64,000 nt of DNA from Promethearchaeota archaeon (lineage in GTDB: Archaea > Asgardarchaeota > Lokiarchaeia > Sigyniarchaeales > SOKP01): NCBI GenBank assembly GCA_016839705.1, contig JAEOTR010000035.1:1-64000 (forward strand), written 5' to 3'. The position numbers and the translations under genes were made by a program. Position 1 is the first letter of the stretch. Every line of letters begins with the position of its first letter. The notes below the pieces were generated by a model. The model saw only the letters and a program-made list of their open reading frames with translations, was not told the origin of the DNA and did no database searches. Shown here one piece after another: positions 8,765 through 17,222 of this stretch.

Positions 8765-9313
8765 ATGCAAGTTTTAGGAATCATTGGCAGTCCACGTCTC
8801 GGTGGAAACACCGATAGTTTAGTTGATGAAGTATTAGCTGGTGCAGAAGAAGCAGGTGCATCTACGGAGAAAATTATATTAAATAAATTAAACATCAAAC
8901 CATGTCAAGCCTGTAACACTTGTCATAAAACAGGTCAATGTGCACAAAAAGATGATATGGCTGATTTGCTGGATAAAATGCTACAGAGTGATCTTTGGAT
9001 ATTAGGTACTCCTATCTATTGGTGGGGTCCAACAGCACAGTTTAAAGCATTTTTAGATAGATGGTATCACCCAAAACACGAAGGATTCAAAGGAAAGCGT
9101 GTTATTCTTGTTATTCCTTTAGGAGGGGGAAATGAAAAATATGCTAGGCATACAGTTGGTCTACTTGAAGATGTATTTAATTACTTAGGTATTCAATTAG
9201 TTGAGAGTGTAATTGCTCCTGGTTTTAATCGTTATGGTGAGGTTAAAAATGATTCTGGTTTGTTAAAAAAAGCTCGTAAAGCTGGAAAAGAAGCAGCAGA
9301 AAATTTCGGGTGA
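8765..9313 (+). CDS. flavodoxin-fold NAD(P)H oxidoreductase (iron-sulfur flavoprotein type)
   Basis: A 182-residue protein with the FMN phosphate loop GSPRLGGNTD near the N-terminus, then PCQACNTCHKTGQCAQKDDM, a cysteine motif that binds an Fe-S cluster in related flavoproteins, and the flavin-binding GTPIYWWGPTAQFKAFLDRW. The family passes electrons between ferredoxin or NAD(P)H and small acceptors. A TATA-like stretch (TTTATAATAAAAG) lies about 40 nt upstream. Single gene, convergent with the GNAT-YoaP gene, with only 11 nt between them. Confidence 0.88.
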   Translation: MQVLGIIGSPRLGGNTDSLVDEVLAGAEEAGASTEKIILNKLNIKPCQACNTCHKTGQCAQKDDMADLLDKMLQSDLWILGTPIYWWGPTAQFKAFLDRWYHPKHEGFKGKRVILVIPLGGGNEKYARHTVGLLEDVFNYLGIQLVESVIAPGFNRYGEVKNDSGLLKKARKAGKEAAENFG

Positions 9314-9324
9314 TTATTTAGTTA

Positions 9325-10089
9325 TTATTGGTTGATAATAGCTTGAATCTCTTTCCTAGTTGCATGTTTATATAATGAAATTCTTCCATTACAAATAATG
9401 CAATAAGTTCCATAAGAATAAATTCCGTTCTGCTGAGCTTCTTTACAATCATTTAGTTTAATTGACTTAATTTTATTAACATTAGGTTCATTTCTCAATT
9501 CATCAACTAGATCAACCACATAAGGACATTGATCAGAGTATAATATTGTAACTCCCTCTTTATGGTCCTTTTTCTTATCTTCTGATATAGGATAGAACTT
9601 TGGTAACGGGATATTATCAGAGAATTTTTTAACATATAATTCAAAGTAAGGATCAATCTCATCCACTTTTTCAAATCCATGATTTAAAAATATTTTTGTA
9701 TTCGGTAACCACCCTCCTTTAAGTGCAGACATCCCTACGACGCCAAGCATTCCTTCCTCTTTTGCATCTTTAATCACTAATTCTAAAAGTTGGGAACCAT
9801 AACCATGCTTCTTTGCTTTTCCCACAACCCATAAACAATGGATCACCATCCATCCATCTGCCTTTATTCCTCGCCAATTATAATCACCAGGGATATATTC
9901 AACCATCCCACGCGAGGTTTCTCTATTTCCTTCCTTTACTATTAGTAATTTATATTTTAAACCTTCCTTAAAACGTTCTTTAATCCATTTCAGCTTGCTT
10001 TGATAACCATTTTGTTTTTTCTTGGTTTTTTTACAAAACATTTCCTGTTCATCAATATTCTGCTCGTTAATGTCAATAATTTTTGCCAT
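9325..10089 (-). CDS. GNAT acetyltransferase with C-terminal YoaP-like domain
   Basis: A 254-residue two-domain protein. Residues 1-150 are a GNAT fold (WVVGKAKKHGYGSQLLELVIKDAK, then LNHGFEKVDEIDPYFELYVKKF). Residues 180-254 match the YoaP domain: a thioredoxin-like strand with LYSDQCPYVVDLVDEL and a later YGTYCIICNGRISLYKH. It is the last of three closely spaced minus-strand genes (gaps 15 and 43 nt), after TrmO-like and ATC-hydrolase-like proteins. The substrate is unknown; the cysteines in the second domain could be redox-active. Confidence 0.85.
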   Translation of the reverse strand: MAKIIDINEQNIDEQEMFCKKTKKKQNGYQSKLKWIKERFKEGLKYKLLIVKEGNRETSRGMVEYIPGDYNWRGIKADGWMVIHCLWVVGKAKKHGYGSQLLELVIKDAKEEGMLGVVGMSALKGGWLPNTKIFLNHGFEKVDEIDPYFELYVKKFSDNIPLPKFYPISEDKKKDHKEGVTILYSDQCPYVVDLVDELRNEPNVNKIKSIKLNDCKEAQQNGIYSYGTYCIICNGRISLYKHATRKEIQAIINQ

Positions 10090-10132
10090 TTTTCTTACCT
10101 CGATTCAAATATTATTAATAATAATAAAAAAA

Positions 10133-10681
10133 TTAGAATTTAATTTTAAATTTGCAGGTGTCTCCACCTGTCATTACGGTTTCGATTATTTTGACTTCTA
10201 CTGGTTTCCCTAAAGCTGACTCGTAAAATTCCTTATTGTGTCCCACACAACAGTAACAATAGGTTTGAGAATCAATTGGTTTAGTGGCAGATTTGATTAT
10301 GTTGTAACATCTACGATGTCCTCCAATGATAGTCTTATTGTTTGATAATTCAAAAAACGAACTCCGTTTATATTTTTCTTGTAATTTATTTACAAAGCTT
10401 TTTATAGAATCGGATTCATTTTTTAGCTTCTTTACTGTGTTTTTAAAATGAATACTGCAACTTTGACGTCCACTTTGTTCTAAAATATTGATTGTGGATT
10501 CATGACCAATTTCCCGTTCAAGTCTTTGAATCATTCTCAAGACCCATTGAGCCCTATTAGCCCCACTCAAAGAAGGAGAATAATCTTGAAACATAGCATT
10601 TAACATCTCTTCATTAATCTCTTCTGCAATATTTTTTGCTATTCTTCCTAAATTTCCAACACTGGGGATCGTCGGACTCAA
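10133..10681 (-). CDS. L-2-amino-thiazoline-4-carboxylate hydrolase-like protein
   Basis: A 182-residue protein whose C-terminus (YCYCCVGHNKEFYESALGKPVEVKIIETVMTGGDTCKF) has the cysteine/histidine cluster and the PVEVKIIETVMTGG strand pair seen in ATC-hydrolase-like and DUF6144-like proteins. The N-terminal half is helical (INEEMLNAMFQDY, ILEQSGRQSC). The enzymatic role is a family guess only. Middle gene of the three-gene minus-strand set. Confidence 0.6.
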   Translation of the reverse strand: MSPTIPSVGNLGRIAKNIAEEINEEMLNAMFQDYSPSLSGANRAQWVLRMIQRLEREIGHESTINILEQSGRQSCSIHFKNTVKKLKNESDSIKSFVNKLQEKYKRSSFFELSNNKTIIGGHRRCYNIIKSATKPIDSQTYCYCCVGHNKEFYESALGKPVEVKIIETVMTGGDTCKFKIKF

Positions 10682-10696
10682 TTGGTCAACCTCCTT

Positions 10697-11212
10697 TTAC
10701 TCTGAGATTTCTTCGAAAAATCCTTGTTCTTGCCACCATACCATCCCATCTTCCATCCAATCTGGCCAATCTTTTAACCATGGAGCAATATGACAGTCCC
10801 TTATTCTATCACAAATCGGAAAATAGGCCTTTAAATCTACGATGGGTGTACCGTTAAAAGCATCCAACCCGTCCACTTTTACCACACCATTTTTCTGATC
10901 TACATTTATTATGTTTGTTGCCGTTATTGCAATTGGATTGGGACGATATTCCGCTCGTGTAGCAAAAATTCCCGTCTCTTTCGGATTTTCACCATAAGGT
11001 GGAATTATCGACCACTTATGTTGATCTCGTATCTCTTCAGTATCATTTTCATGTGCCCACCATAAAACAATTACGTGACTGAATTTATCTAGTGATTTTA
11101 AAGCCGATCGGTACTGCTTATGAATATCAAGATAAAAATCCGTGTTTGATGGATCATCACCTTCAACTCGAACAAAACCAATCGGTTTCATTTTTATTTC
11201 TTTTCCTATCAT
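10697..11212 (-). CDS. TrmO/TsaA-family SAM-dependent methyltransferase
   Basis: A 171-residue protein with the TsaA-domain signature GIFATRAEYRPNPIAIT and the opening MKPIGFVRVE, plus LDAFNGTPIVDLKAYFP. The family includes TrmO, which methylates N6 of threonylcarbamoyl-adenosine in tRNA using AdoMet; archaeal members vary in target. First gene of the minus-strand trio. ATG at 11212 is preceded by a GAGGGG stretch; an ATG at residue 8 is a second possible start. Confidence 0.85.
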   Translation of the reverse strand: MIGKEIKMKPIGFVRVEGDDPSNTDFYLDIHKQYRSALKSLDKFSHVIVLWWAHENDTEEIRDQHKWSIIPPYGENPKETGIFATRAEYRPNPIAITATNIINVDQKNGVVKVDGLDAFNGTPIVDLKAYFPICDRIRDCHIAPWLKDWPDWMEDGMVWWQEQGFFEEISE

Positions 11213-11361
11213 TTAAAAAACCCCTCGTTGGTAAATTCTAGGTATCTAGATTTATATTTAAATCTTCCGATCTTTCTAGGATTCATTCATTTTAAATAGG
11301 AAACTTTTAAATATATTGAAGTTTATTCTATAATTAAAGAAACAAAACTTTTAGGATCAGT

Positions 11362-11874
11362 TTGATTGAACCATCTATTCTTGAGGATAAAACGTTTAAG
11401 CTGTTAGGTTGTGTATTTTTTGGAGATCCTTTCCATTCAGCTAAGGAATGGTCTTCTGAAAATGAAATTGGAAAACTATGGCAAAGATTTGGTGCCCTTT
11501 CTTATAAGTATAACCTATTGTTGAATAAGATTTGTAGCGATAATGATATCGCATTGGAATTGCACTTAGAACCAGATGAATTTAAGGAAACTAAGAACTA
11601 TTATGTAATGGTTGGAATGGAGGTTAGTAATATTGATGAAATTCCATTGGAATTGTTTTTAAAAATTTTACCAAAGACAAGTTATTTAGTCTTCACTACG
11701 TCTATGGCAAATAAATTTGAATTGGGTGCTTTCATATACAAAGAATGGATGCCAAAAAATAATTTTAATCAAGCATTTCCTTACGTTCTTCAATTGTATG
11801 ATCGTCGTCGTTATAAAGGTCTTGAAGATCCTGAAAGCGAGATAGATTGGTATATCCCCATTAAAAAATTGTGA
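11362..11874 (+). CDS. GyrI-like small-molecule-binding protein
   Basis: A 170-residue protein of the GyrI/AraC-effector-binding type. It shows the family's strand order, with YVMVGMEVSNIDEIPLEL then KTSYLVFTTSM, and the closing LQLYDRRRYKGLEDPESEIDWYIPIKK. These domains bind small hydrophobic or cationic ligands. The start is a TTG at 11362 following TTAGGATC. The stop is directly followed by the start of an HTH gene with no spacing, so the pair probably forms a split ligand sensor and regulator. Confidence 0.8.
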   Translation: MIEPSILEDKTFKLLGCVFFGDPFHSAKEWSSENEIGKLWQRFGALSYKYNLLLNKICSDNDIALELHLEPDEFKETKNYYVMVGMEVSNIDEIPLELFLKILPKTSYLVFTTSMANKFELGAFIYKEWMPKNNFNQAFPYVLQLYDRRRYKGLEDPESEIDWYIPIKKL

Positions 11875-12267
11875 TTGAATTTGGAAGAAAGAAAAACAAT
11901 ATACGAATTGATAAATGCGTTCGAAGTGTCATTTGACGAAATTTTAATGCTATTAAAAGCAATAAGCAATAGTAAAAGACTTACAATTCTTATATCATTA
12001 TTAACTGGGCAAAAATCTTTTGCTGATTTAAAAGAGTATACAAAATTACAGAAAACAGCCTTATCCAACCACCTAACAAGGTTAATTAACTCATCACTTA
12101 TATTTCGACCAGACTATAATAAATATCAATTAACTTCTGATGGAGAATTATTCCTTCGAGCATTAGAAGCAACATTTAAAAAGTCTGAGATAAGAGAGAA
12201 AATACAAACAGAAGGTTTACAGCGAAGACAGTTTTCAGAGACATTTATTAAGTCATTTTTTGGTTAA
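11875..12267 (+). CDS. ArsR-type winged-helix regulator
   Basis: A 130-residue protein with a winged-helix domain at about 20-90: AISNSKRLTILISLLTG, SFADLKEYTKLQKTALSNHLTRLINSSLI and the wing NKYQLTSDGELFLRAL. The TTG start abuts the stop of the GyrI-like gene, so translation is coupled. In many regulators both domains sit in one chain; here they are separate proteins from one transcript. The ligand and targets are unknown. Confidence 0.85.
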   Translation: MNLEERKTIYELINAFEVSFDEILMLLKAISNSKRLTILISLLTGQKSFADLKEYTKLQKTALSNHLTRLINSSLIFRPDYNKYQLTSDGELFLRALEATFKKSEIREKIQTEGLQRRQFSETFIKSFFG

Positions 12268-12339
12268 TATTTTAAATTTTTAAATATCAACCCACTATGC
12301 TAATATAAGGAAAAAATAACATTTCTTAGTGAGGAATCA

Positions 12340-12858
12340 ATGTCAGAACTAAAAAAAGTTGCTCTATGGATGTTTGGTGATTTTAAGACACCGGAAGGTT
12401 TTTGGTATTCACATTATATACATATAATTGATGGTTTAACTGAAGAACAATTATTTTGTGTCCCCGATCCTAAGAAACTACCAATTATATGGCACATAGG
12501 ACATATAGCTCATCGCGAACGAAGTCATATCGGAGCTATTATTCAAAAACTTAAAGGTAATATTATTCCCCAGGGATATGAAATTTTTGGCACAGATTGG
12601 TGGCCGATTGGTGAGATTCGCAAATCTATCGATTCAGTTAAAAATGTAATAAGCTGGGCTACTGAAGTTCGTATTCAAAGTCAACAATTTATCTCTTCAC
12701 TTAGTAATGAAGATTTTTATTCTGCAGTTGAAACAGGAGAAGGTGAATTGAGTGTAGCGCATTGGCTTTTCATAACTACATCTCATACAGCACTGCATTT
12801 TGGAAAAATCCAACTTTTAAGAGCATTACTTGAAGATAAACTCGATTCTCCTTGTTAA
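12340..12858 (+). CDS. DinB-family protein
   Basis: A 172-residue four-helix bundle of the DinB type. Metal-ligand histidines are visible in WHIGHIAHRERSH (about 51-63) and in TTSHTALHFGKIQ near the C-terminus. Family members include thiol-dependent S-transferases and many proteins without known function. No clear operon partner; its 3' end is convergent with the ferredoxin-nitroreductase gene, 11 nt apart. Confidence 0.82.
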   Translation: MSELKKVALWMFGDFKTPEGFWYSHYIHIIDGLTEEQLFCVPDPKKLPIIWHIGHIAHRERSHIGAIIQKLKGNIIPQGYEIFGTDWWPIGEIRKSIDSVKNVISWATEVRIQSQQFISSLSNEDFYSAVETGEGELSVAHWLFITTSHTALHFGKIQLLRALLEDKLDSPC

Positions 12859-12869
12859 AAAAAATTGTT

Positions 12870-13685
12870 TTATTCTAAACCTTCTACATCTAATGGTGCA
12901 CGTGGTGGACTCCTGCTGTATTTGACTGCGGGATATCCTAATGTCATAGCTCCTAGTACGAGACCTTTAATTCCTATTATCTCCAATATCTCTTCCTTTT
13001 TGATAGAAATGGCTCCTAAAAGAACGTTCATCCAACAAGTTCCTAGACCAAGACTTTCCGCCGCAAGTTGACCATATGTAATAGCAACACCAGTATCAGC
13101 ACCCCATACCGCATACATAGTATTATTTGGGGCTTTTGCTTCATAATAGAGAATTATAACAATTGGAGCTTTATTAAATATATTTTGTCTATCCATCGAT
13201 TCAAAATATTTCTTTGCTTGTTCATATGAATTAAATCCCCAATATCTATACATTGTTCTTGATATTATATCACCTAATTCTTCGATTTTTTTTGGATCTG
13301 AAAGAACTTTATATTTCCATAACCTTGCGTTACCACCACTTGGAGCATACCTCATTGCATTAAATACCTTATCAATTAACTCTTTTGGAACCATCTTCTG
13401 TTTATAATTCCTGGTTGAGCGGTTCATTCTTAATAACTGCAATGTTTTTTCATAAGAAACAATAGGTTCTGAATAGGTCTCTACATCATCTTCCCAGTTA
13501 AAACTGCGTATTATTGCATCTTCTGGACAAGCTGCAATACAATGTCCGCAAAAAATACAATTATTTGTGATGTTTTCATATACAATATTCCCAGATGAAT
13601 CTTCGTGAAAATACCTTCTATCACATACTTTTAAGCAGATTTTACACTTAGAACACAGTTCTTGATCGATACCTTGTATTGACAT
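12870..13685 (-). CDS. nitroreductase with N-terminal two-cluster ferredoxin domain
   Basis: A 271-residue protein. Residues 8-60 hold two 4Fe-4S motifs (Cys11, 14, 17, 21 and Cys43, 46, 49, 53). Residues 85-271 are an FMN nitroreductase domain with RMNRSTRNYKQKMVPKELIDK and the APSGGNARLWKYKVL flavin loop. This fusion is common in anaerobes and probably takes electrons from ferredoxin to reduce nitro, quinone or similar substrates. Stand-alone gene. Two further nitroreductases without the ferredoxin domain lie at 33177-33692 and 35795-36316. Confidence 0.9.
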   Translation of the reverse strand: MSIQGIDQELCSKCKICLKVCDRRYFHEDSSGNIVYENITNNCIFCGHCIAACPEDAIIRSFNWEDDVETYSEPIVSYEKTLQLLRMNRSTRNYKQKMVPKELIDKVFNAMRYAPSGGNARLWKYKVLSDPKKIEELGDIISRTMYRYWGFNSYEQAKKYFESMDRQNIFNKAPIVIILYYEAKAPNNTMYAVWGADTGVAITYGQLAAESLGLGTCWMNVLLGAISIKKEEILEIIGIKGLVLGAMTLGYPAVKYSRSPPRAPLDVEGLE

Positions 13686-13835
13686 AGATATTAAAGATTT
13701 GGTAAGAATATAAAATTTTTTTCAAAATCTCTAATTTTTGATATCAAGATTTATTCTAACTTAACTTCAATTTATATCAGAATATCTTTGTTAGAATCCT
13801 AGACATTTCTATTCTTGTTGAAATATAAAAGAGAA

Positions 13836-14678
13836 TTATTCTGCTTGACAAAGAGGACAATAATAAACTTGTCCTCCTCCTACACTAAGTTTCTCTATGC
13901 CTGAACCACAATCAGAACATATTTTTCCCTTCATATTAGGGCCCATAGCAGGTAAATATTGACCTTTCTTACCAAACAAATCAATAAACTGAAATTTCCC
14001 ACCTAATCTTATTCTATCATCAACAACATTTTTGATAGCCCTAAAAAGTGCTCCCTTTTGTTGTTCGCTTAATTTCGAACCCTTTATTTTGGGAAAAAGC
14101 TTGGCCCTATATATAATATCTTGAAATGCACTATTAGATAAACCAACAAGTATGGCTTCCTTTCCAACAAGAATGGATTTTATTCCCCTATTCGAGTTTT
14201 TTAGTAATTCTGAAAAGTGATTAGAAGTAAATCTATCTTCGAGTGGAGATAAAACATCGGAGAAATCGCGTTTATATAGATAAGAATGTTCTAAATCGCT
14301 ACTTTTAACAGTGTATATAAGTCCCATCCCTTTAAGCCTTATTGTGAATATGGTTTCATCAGTAAAAATGATTTTCATATGTAATTTCTCTGATAGGTTT
14401 TTGTTATCTTCATGATATAATACTATCCCCCCATATTCAGGTCCAATCAAAAGATTAACGTCCTTATTTAATATTACACGAATCAAATTTCCTCTCGAAA
14501 TAACAGATATAATTTTACAATCAACAAGGAGATCAAATTCGTCTATATTCTTATTTAGAAACCCAATTTTCTGTAACCTTTCATAATCATAAAGATCATA
14601 AGACTTAATCTGTTTTCCTATCAATACCTTGTTCATCTGTTCAGCAAGGATGTATGCTTCTGGTAGCTCAATACTCAT
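13836..14678 (-). CDS. Fpg/Nei-family DNA-glycosylase-like protein lacking the N-terminal proline
   Basis: A 280-residue protein with the Fpg/Nei layout: a beta-sandwich N-terminal domain, a helix-two-turn-helix middle (LVGLSNSAFQDIIYRAKLFPK) and a C-terminal zinc finger (CSDC then CPLC, about 17 residues apart). The family's nucleophile is the proline exposed after removal of Met (MPELPE). Here the start reads MSIELPEAY, so that position is occupied by Ser-Ile instead. A MIELPEA-type subgroup exists in other genomes; its chemistry is not known to me. A single gene, probably transferred from bacteria. Confidence 0.8.
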   Translation of the reverse strand: MSIELPEAYILAEQMNKVLIGKQIKSYDLYDYERLQKIGFLNKNIDEFDLLVDCKIISVISRGNLIRVILNKDVNLLIGPEYGGIVLYHEDNKNLSEKLHMKIIFTDETIFTIRLKGMGLIYTVKSSDLEHSYLYKRDFSDVLSPLEDRFTSNHFSELLKNSNRGIKSILVGKEAILVGLSNSAFQDIIYRAKLFPKIKGSKLSEQQKGALFRAIKNVVDDRIRLGGKFQFIDLFGKKGQYLPAMGPNMKGKICSDCGSGIEKLSVGGGQVYYCPLCQAE

Positions 14679-14865
14679 TTGAAATACCTCTTTTCAATTT
14701 TTTTTAGGTATTAACAATTTTAAAGTAAAATTTATAAGATTCTAATATTTCAGATTACTTTTTTATATTTAATAATTTCATGTCATAGCAATTACTAAAT
14801 TATAATCCATTAACTCTTAAGTCATCCCACTATTATTTTTATAATAACTATATAACGTGAAGTAT

Positions 14866-15405
14866 ATGTCAGTAAAAAAAGGAGAATGGATTAAAGTCGA
14901 ATACACTGGAACTCTTGACGATGGGACAATCTTTGATGGCACAGGAGTAAATGGTGGCAACCCTCTTAAATTCCAAGTAGGAGCGGGGCAGTTAATTAAG
15001 GGTTTCGATGAATCTGTTCTAGGTAAAGCTCTTGGTGAAGAATATTCAATCAGACTCGAACCTTCCGAAGCATATGGTGAACTCAAGGAAGGAATGACTC
15101 AAAAAGTTCCAAGAGCACAATTTCCCAAAGGTATCGAACTCCAACCAGGTTTGATGTTGATGGTTATGGGACCACAAGGTCAGATGCCTGCTTCAATAAA
15201 ATTAATTGAGGAAGACAGTGTGATTATTGATTTAAACCATCCGATGGCAGGAAAGGTTTTGAATTTTAAAATTAAAATCGTCGAGACTAATTCTGAACCG
15301 GAACTACCAAGTGCATGTGGTTGTGGGTGCGAAGATCAGGCGAACAATCAAGATAGTTGTGGATGCGGACACGATCATGCAAACAATCAAGATGGTTGTT
15401 GTTAA
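14866..15405 (+). CDS. SlyD-like FKBP-type peptidyl-prolyl isomerase
   Basis: A 179-residue prolyl isomerase and chaperone. The FKBP core (VKVEYTGTLDDGTIFDGT-like opening, GAGQLIKGFDESVLG) is split by an insert-in-flap domain (about 70-125), as in SlyD. A Cys/His-rich tail (CGCGCEDQ, DSCGCGHDHA, DGCC) resembles the nickel- and metal-binding tail of SlyD. A GTG at 14857 is in frame, but GTGA there serves well as a ribosome site for the ATG at 14866, so I chose the latter. Confidence 0.9.
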   Translation: MSVKKGEWIKVEYTGTLDDGTIFDGTGVNGGNPLKFQVGAGQLIKGFDESVLGKALGEEYSIRLEPSEAYGELKEGMTQKVPRAQFPKGIELQPGLMLMVMGPQGQMPASIKLIEEDSVIIDLNHPMAGKVLNFKIKIVETNSEPELPSACGCGCEDQANNQDSCGCGHDHANNQDGCC

Positions 15406-15470
15406 ACCATAAATTGAATTTAGATATAGAGTTTATTTTTTTTCTATTTATTATTCTTATGCCTTCAGTT

Positions 15471-15803
15471 CTATTTCGGTAGATCTTTTAGAAAATTATC
15501 CATTTTCTGTCTATATTCTCGGAATGCTTTTCGCCCTTCGTCTGTAAGGTTGATTCTTGTGTTTGTCTTCTTACCCTTCAATTCTTTCTTAACATTGACG
15601 TAACCGGCATCTTCGAGTTTACTAAGATGTGATGAGAGATTACCCCAAGTCATTCCAATTCGATTTTTTAAGAAAATAAAATCTACCTCCTTGACGACAT
15701 AAAGATTAGCTATTATCATTAATCGAGCGGGTTCATGTATTAATTTGTCAATAGGAGGGAGTGTGGGAATGTCTTGATCTTTTTTCTCTGCTTCTTTAGC
15801 CAT
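15471..15803 (-). CDS. winged-helix transcriptional regulator
   Basis: A 110-residue winged helix: IHEPARLMIIANLYVVKEVDFIFLKNRIGMTWGNLSSHLSKLEDAGYVNVKK, then the wing KTNTRINLTDEGRKAF. It resembles the ArsR/MarR-like regulators that accompany small membrane proteins and ABC exporters. A GGAGGG ribosome site precedes its ATG. It is the last gene of the minus-strand run that starts at 21673, 10 nt after a membrane-protein gene, so it probably controls that operon. Candidate operators are at 17207-17222 and 21767-21831. Confidence 0.88.
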   Translation of the reverse strand: MAKEAEKKDQDIPTLPPIDKLIHEPARLMIIANLYVVKEVDFIFLKNRIGMTWGNLSSHLSKLEDAGYVNVKKELKGKKTNTRINLTDEGRKAFREYRQKMDNFLKDLPK

Positions 15804-15813
15804 TAGTACCCTC

Positions 15814-16452
15814 CTATGCTTGGTCTTTTTTCGGGGAAGGATATTCTTTTAAAAACCGAACGAAAAGAACAATACCCCATGCTGTTATTATCCCTCCGAG
15901 TGTGCAAAAAGTAATAATAGAATGAAGAGGAGAACCTACTATCGGACGAAGTAATTCTGCTAAGGATAATCCTAATCCACCCATAATTGCGATAATATAC
16001 AATCTTTCAAACTGCAGAAAGTAGGCTACCACACATATCGGGAGCATAATGAAAAGTGTTCCGATAATTAACATCGTTGTAAATGCATTAAGTCTTATGT
16101 TTAAACCGCTAAATGGGAGAAATAAAAAGATTACATTTAAACCAACCATAAAGAACAAAAAGATTGCCAATTTTACCTTTTTTATTATTCTCTTTTTACC
16201 AAATCGAACAAACCCAATCCGTGGGATAGTTATCAATTTCTTACCAATGAAAAACAAACCAAATGCCGAGAAGTTCCATATCATTAATATTAGTATAAGA
16301 CTAAACGTGTCTTCAAGCCCAAAAAGCTGGGGAATTGTATAAATTCCCATTCCCATGAATAACAAACCAAAGTATATATCCCATAACCCATCTTGAAAAG
16401 TCGATCTCCATGCTTTTTTCTCAAGGTCTTTTAAATCGATATTTTGTGTCAT
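15814..16452 (-). CDS. five- to six-helix membrane protein, paralogue A
   Basis: A 212-residue membrane protein. A charged N-terminal segment (IDLKDLEKKAWRSTFQDGLWDIYFG) is followed by about six hydrophobic helices, a basic cytoplasmic loop (KKLITIPRIGFVRFGKKRIIKK) and a KEYPSPKK end. It is clearly paralogous to the next upstream gene (16455-17081), which shares the N-terminal pattern, the QPRLG/IPRIG loop and the KKYP end. The start lies 2 nt after the upstream stop. Function unknown. Confidence 0.8.
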   Translation of the reverse strand: MTQNIDLKDLEKKAWRSTFQDGLWDIYFGLLFMGMGIYTIPQLFGLEDTFSLILILMIWNFSAFGLFFIGKKLITIPRIGFVRFGKKRIIKKVKLAIFLFFMVGLNVIFLFLPFSGLNIRLNAFTTMLIIGTLFIMLPICVVAYFLQFERLYIIAIMGGLGLSLAELLRPIVGSPLHSIITFCTLGGIITAWGIVLFVRFLKEYPSPKKDQA

Positions 16453-16454
16453 TT

Positions 16455-17081
16455 TTAAAGTACCTCTTCTTTTGGTAATGGATATTTCTTTAAAAATCGG
16501 ATAAAAACTACTATACCTATACTTAAAATCATAATGCTTACGATTCCAAACGCTAGAAGTGAATCAAATGGTTCTGGGATAAGAAAAAGTGCAAATAACT
16601 CATCAAGGAAGAAACTTAATCCTAGCAAAAATGCGATAGCATATAATCTGTTAAATTGAAGAAAATAGGCAACAAAACATAATGGAAGTGTGAAAAATAA
16701 TAACCCAACGATTAAACCATATAAATATCCAGGTAAATTAAAATTAATACCTATTAAATAAATGATTAATAAAAGAAAAAAGTTGACCGTTAAGACCGCA
16801 ATTGTTTTAAACTTCCGCTTTATTCGCGAAAGACCGAATTTGACTTTCCCTAATCGGGGTTGACTTACATATTTTTTGGCGATAAAGAAAAATATTAGAC
16901 CTAAACCAATAATTGAAAATGCTATAATTGAGTTATATGGAAAGGGTAAAACCTCATCAAGAACCACACCAATAGTAAGACTTAAATGTAAAATCCCAAA
17001 ATATATCTCAAAAATTCCATCTTCAAGTGTAGACTTCCAGGCTTTTTTCTCTAGTTCTTTTAAATCAATATTATCTGACAT
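16455..17081 (-). CDS. five- to six-helix membrane protein, paralogue B
   Basis: A 208-residue paralogue of the following gene, with the same LKELEKKAWKSTLEDGIFEIYFGIL opening, VSQPRLGKVKFGLSRIKRKFK loop, VAYFLQFNRLYAI segment and KKYPLPKE end. The two probably arose by tandem duplication and may form a heterodimer. A 137-nt gap with its own TATA-like stretch (about 17164-17170, minus strand) and a palindrome (17207-17222) precede it, so the regulator trio may also be transcribed separately. Confidence 0.8.
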   Translation of the reverse strand: MSDNIDLKELEKKAWKSTLEDGIFEIYFGILHLSLTIGVVLDEVLPFPYNSIIAFSIIGLGLIFFFIAKKYVSQPRLGKVKFGLSRIKRKFKTIAVLTVNFFLLLIIYLIGINFNLPGYLYGLIVGLLFFTLPLCFVAYFLQFNRLYAIAFLLGLSFFLDELFALFLIPEPFDSLLAFGIVSIMILSIGIVVFIRFLKKYPLPKEEVL

Positions 17082-17206
17082 TTTTTCGTTTTTTTATAAT
17101 TTATTAAAAATATTAAAGAGGTTTAGTTATGATTATTTAATCTTATATTCATCTACAATCCATTATATCTTTTTATTTTAGAGTTGATAAAAAAAAAGAT
17201 TTCAAA

Positions 17207-17222
17207 GTAGATATACATCTAC
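17207..17222. promoter_or_regulatory. palindrome GTAGATATACATCTAC
   Basis: A perfect inverted repeat with 6-nt arms and a 4-nt centre, overlapping the stop of the ABC permease gene and lying about 130 nt upstream of the paralogue B start. A single half-site (ATCTAC, 17151-17156) sits nearer the likely transcription start. It may be an operator for the HTH protein encoded three genes downstream. Confidence 0.45.
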
